A DNA stretch of 5,990 bases from JAFGKM01 sp964413825 (lineage in GTDB: Bacteria; Ratteibacteria; UBA8468; B48-G9; JAFGKM01): positions 1 through 5,990 of the forward strand of contig CAYPTS010000087.1 of NCBI GenBank assembly GCA_964413825.1. The letters run 5' to 3'. A program made the translations under genes and the position numbers. This document shows positions 5,139-5,990 of the stretch, piece after piece. The number at the start of each line of letters is the position of its first letter. The stretch's first letter is position 1. A model generated the notes under the pieces. That model searched no databases. It had not been told where the DNA came from and saw nothing but the letters and a program-made list of their open reading frames with translations.

Positions 5139-5893
5139 AAAGGTGTTTTGATGTCTATGAATTCTGATTTAACAGCGAACTTTTCAGACAGAAGGGCCGC
5201 GACGGCTTTGACACCGAACACCTCGGTTGCATAATGCCCTGTGAATACTGCGTTTATCCTGTATTCCTGCGCTATGCTGTATGCCTCGAGCCTGGGTTCG
5301 CCGCTGAGGAAAACATCTATACCGGACTCTCCCGCCTCAACTATTTCTCCGCATCCGCCGCCCGAAATGACCGCAACGGTCCGCACCCTGTCTTTCCCAA
5401 AATCCATGGACCCCGTTATATTGCCGAATACCGAACGCAACAATGTTTTGAATTGCCCGTAAGGCATAGTCGCGGGGAGGAGCCCGCTGAATCCGAGGGG
5501 AACGCCGTAGCTGCTTCCGAAAGGTTTCATACCCTTTAGTTTAAGCTCTTTGCATATCAGTGCGTTATTTCCCAGCTGCGGATGTGCATCAAGCGGCAGA
5601 TGGCAGGCATACAGAGCCATATCGCGGTCCATAAGAAATTTAATCCTGCCGTAATTCAAGCCTGTAATTCTTTTCAGGGAATCTCTCCAGCTGATGCCGT
5701 GATGGCAGATGAGGAGGTCTGCATCCTGACGGGAGGCTTTCATGAAAAATTCAAGAGATGCGTCAACTCCCGCGCAAATACGGCTGATACTGCCTGAATT
5801 TTCTACCTGCAAACCGTTATTGGAATAATCCTGAAATTCCGCAGTTTTCAGTTCTCTGTCAAGAAAAGAAACTATCTTTTTTAAAGAAACCAT
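5135..5893 (-). CDS. Nif3/DUF34-family dinuclear metal-centre protein
   Basis: 252 residues, the length of the short (YbgI-like) form without the inserted PII-like middle domain. Family motifs are all present: YSNNGLQVE (23-31), ICHHGISW with H64/H65 (62-69), ACHLPLDAHPQLGNN with D102 (96-110), SGGGCGE in the middle, and TGHYATEVFGVKA with H220 and E224 (218-230). H64, H65, D102, H220 and E224 correspond to the usual ligands of the two-metal site. Known members form hexameric rings; the cellular role is unsettled, with GTP cyclohydrolase-like activity and metal handling both proposed for the family. The start ATG 5893 is the first in frame after a TAA at about 5903-5905. There is no ribosome-binding site, but a promoter ends 6 bases upstream, so leaderless translation is likely. 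It is the most upstream gene of the - strand group in this window. Confidence 0.9.
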   Translation of the reverse strand: MVSLKKIVSFLDRELKTAEFQDYSNNGLQVENSGSISRICAGVDASLEFFMKASRQDADLLICHHGISWRDSLKRITGLNYGRIKFLMDRDMALYACHLPLDAHPQLGNNALICKELKLKGMKPFGSSYGVPLGFSGLLPATMPYGQFKTLLRSVFGNITGSMDFGKDRVRTVAVISGGGCGEIVEAGESGIDVFLSGEPRLEAYSIAQEYRINAVFTGHYATEVFGVKAVAALLSEKFAVKSEFIDIKTPF

Positions 5894-5899
5894 ACCGAT

Positions 5900-5928
5900 A
5901 TTTTATCAGCATCCCCATATTCAGGCAA
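5900..5928 (-). promoter_or_regulatory. Predicted promoter of the Nif3-like gene, giving a leaderless mRNA
   Basis: On the - strand, TTGCCT (5923-5928; 4 of 6), an exact 17-base spacer and TAAAAT (5900-5905; 5 of 6). Only 6 bases separate the -10 box from the ATG, so transcription would begin at or next to the start codon. This agrees with the lack of any Shine-Dalgarno sequence in front of this gene. Confidence 0.5.
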
Positions 5929-5990
5929 GTAGTTTTTATCTCCTCAGTGGAAAATTTTTCAGATTCTGATTGCACGTTTAAATATCCGCC

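Noticed and set aside
5929..5990. Possible end of another - strand gene beyond the Nif3 start
   Set aside because: One frame stays open from the edge but runs about 40 bases into the Nif3 gene, and another stops after ten residues; too little to support a gene.

Overview
The window reads as ordinary bacterial chromosome. Shine-Dalgarno-type leaders precede several genes, and there are Sec signal peptides, a lipobox lipoprotein and sigma70-like promoters. Genes are tightly packed, isoleucine is often coded ATA, and HEAT-repeat and URO-D-superfamily proteins occur together. This fits an environmental anaerobe or microaerophile, for example Nitrospirota, Planctomycetota or a related deep lineage. 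That placement is a guess; no marker gene here fixes the taxonomy.

Left part (1-3582, + strand): a probable five-gene operon. It holds the 3' end of an unidentified membrane-protein gene, a ferritin-like/VIT1 (CCC1) fusion that is a predicted iron or manganese transporter of MbfA type, a URO-D-superfamily protein of the MtaA/CmuA methyltransferase type (not HemE), and two exported HEAT-repeat proteins. Gaps are 39, 23 and 20 bp, and the two HEAT genes overlap by ATGA.

Middle part (3490-4462, - strand): a small, more AT-rich cassette with its own good promoter, hicB-hicA-DUF2283. This is a HicBA toxin-antitoxin pair with a third small gene attached. Both neighbours of the cassette look broken. 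The second HEAT gene loses its repeat pattern near 3490 and runs antisense into the DUF2283 gene. On the other side lies only the 5' half (42 nt) of a tRNA-Thr(TGT), cut exactly at the end of the anticodon stem. The simplest reading is that a piece of DNA carrying the TA module was inserted or recombined between these points.

Right part (4528-5893, - strand): a cupin-fold lipoprotein, and upstream of it a Nif3/DUF34-family dinuclear-metal protein. The Nif3 gene has a promoter placed so that the transcript would start at or next to the ATG, so it may be leaderless.

I found no CRISPR array, transposase, integrase, rRNA or complete tRNA. The features most worth following up are the half-tRNA and the two-sided disruption around the hicBA cassette. 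Nothing here is clearly a wholly new system.
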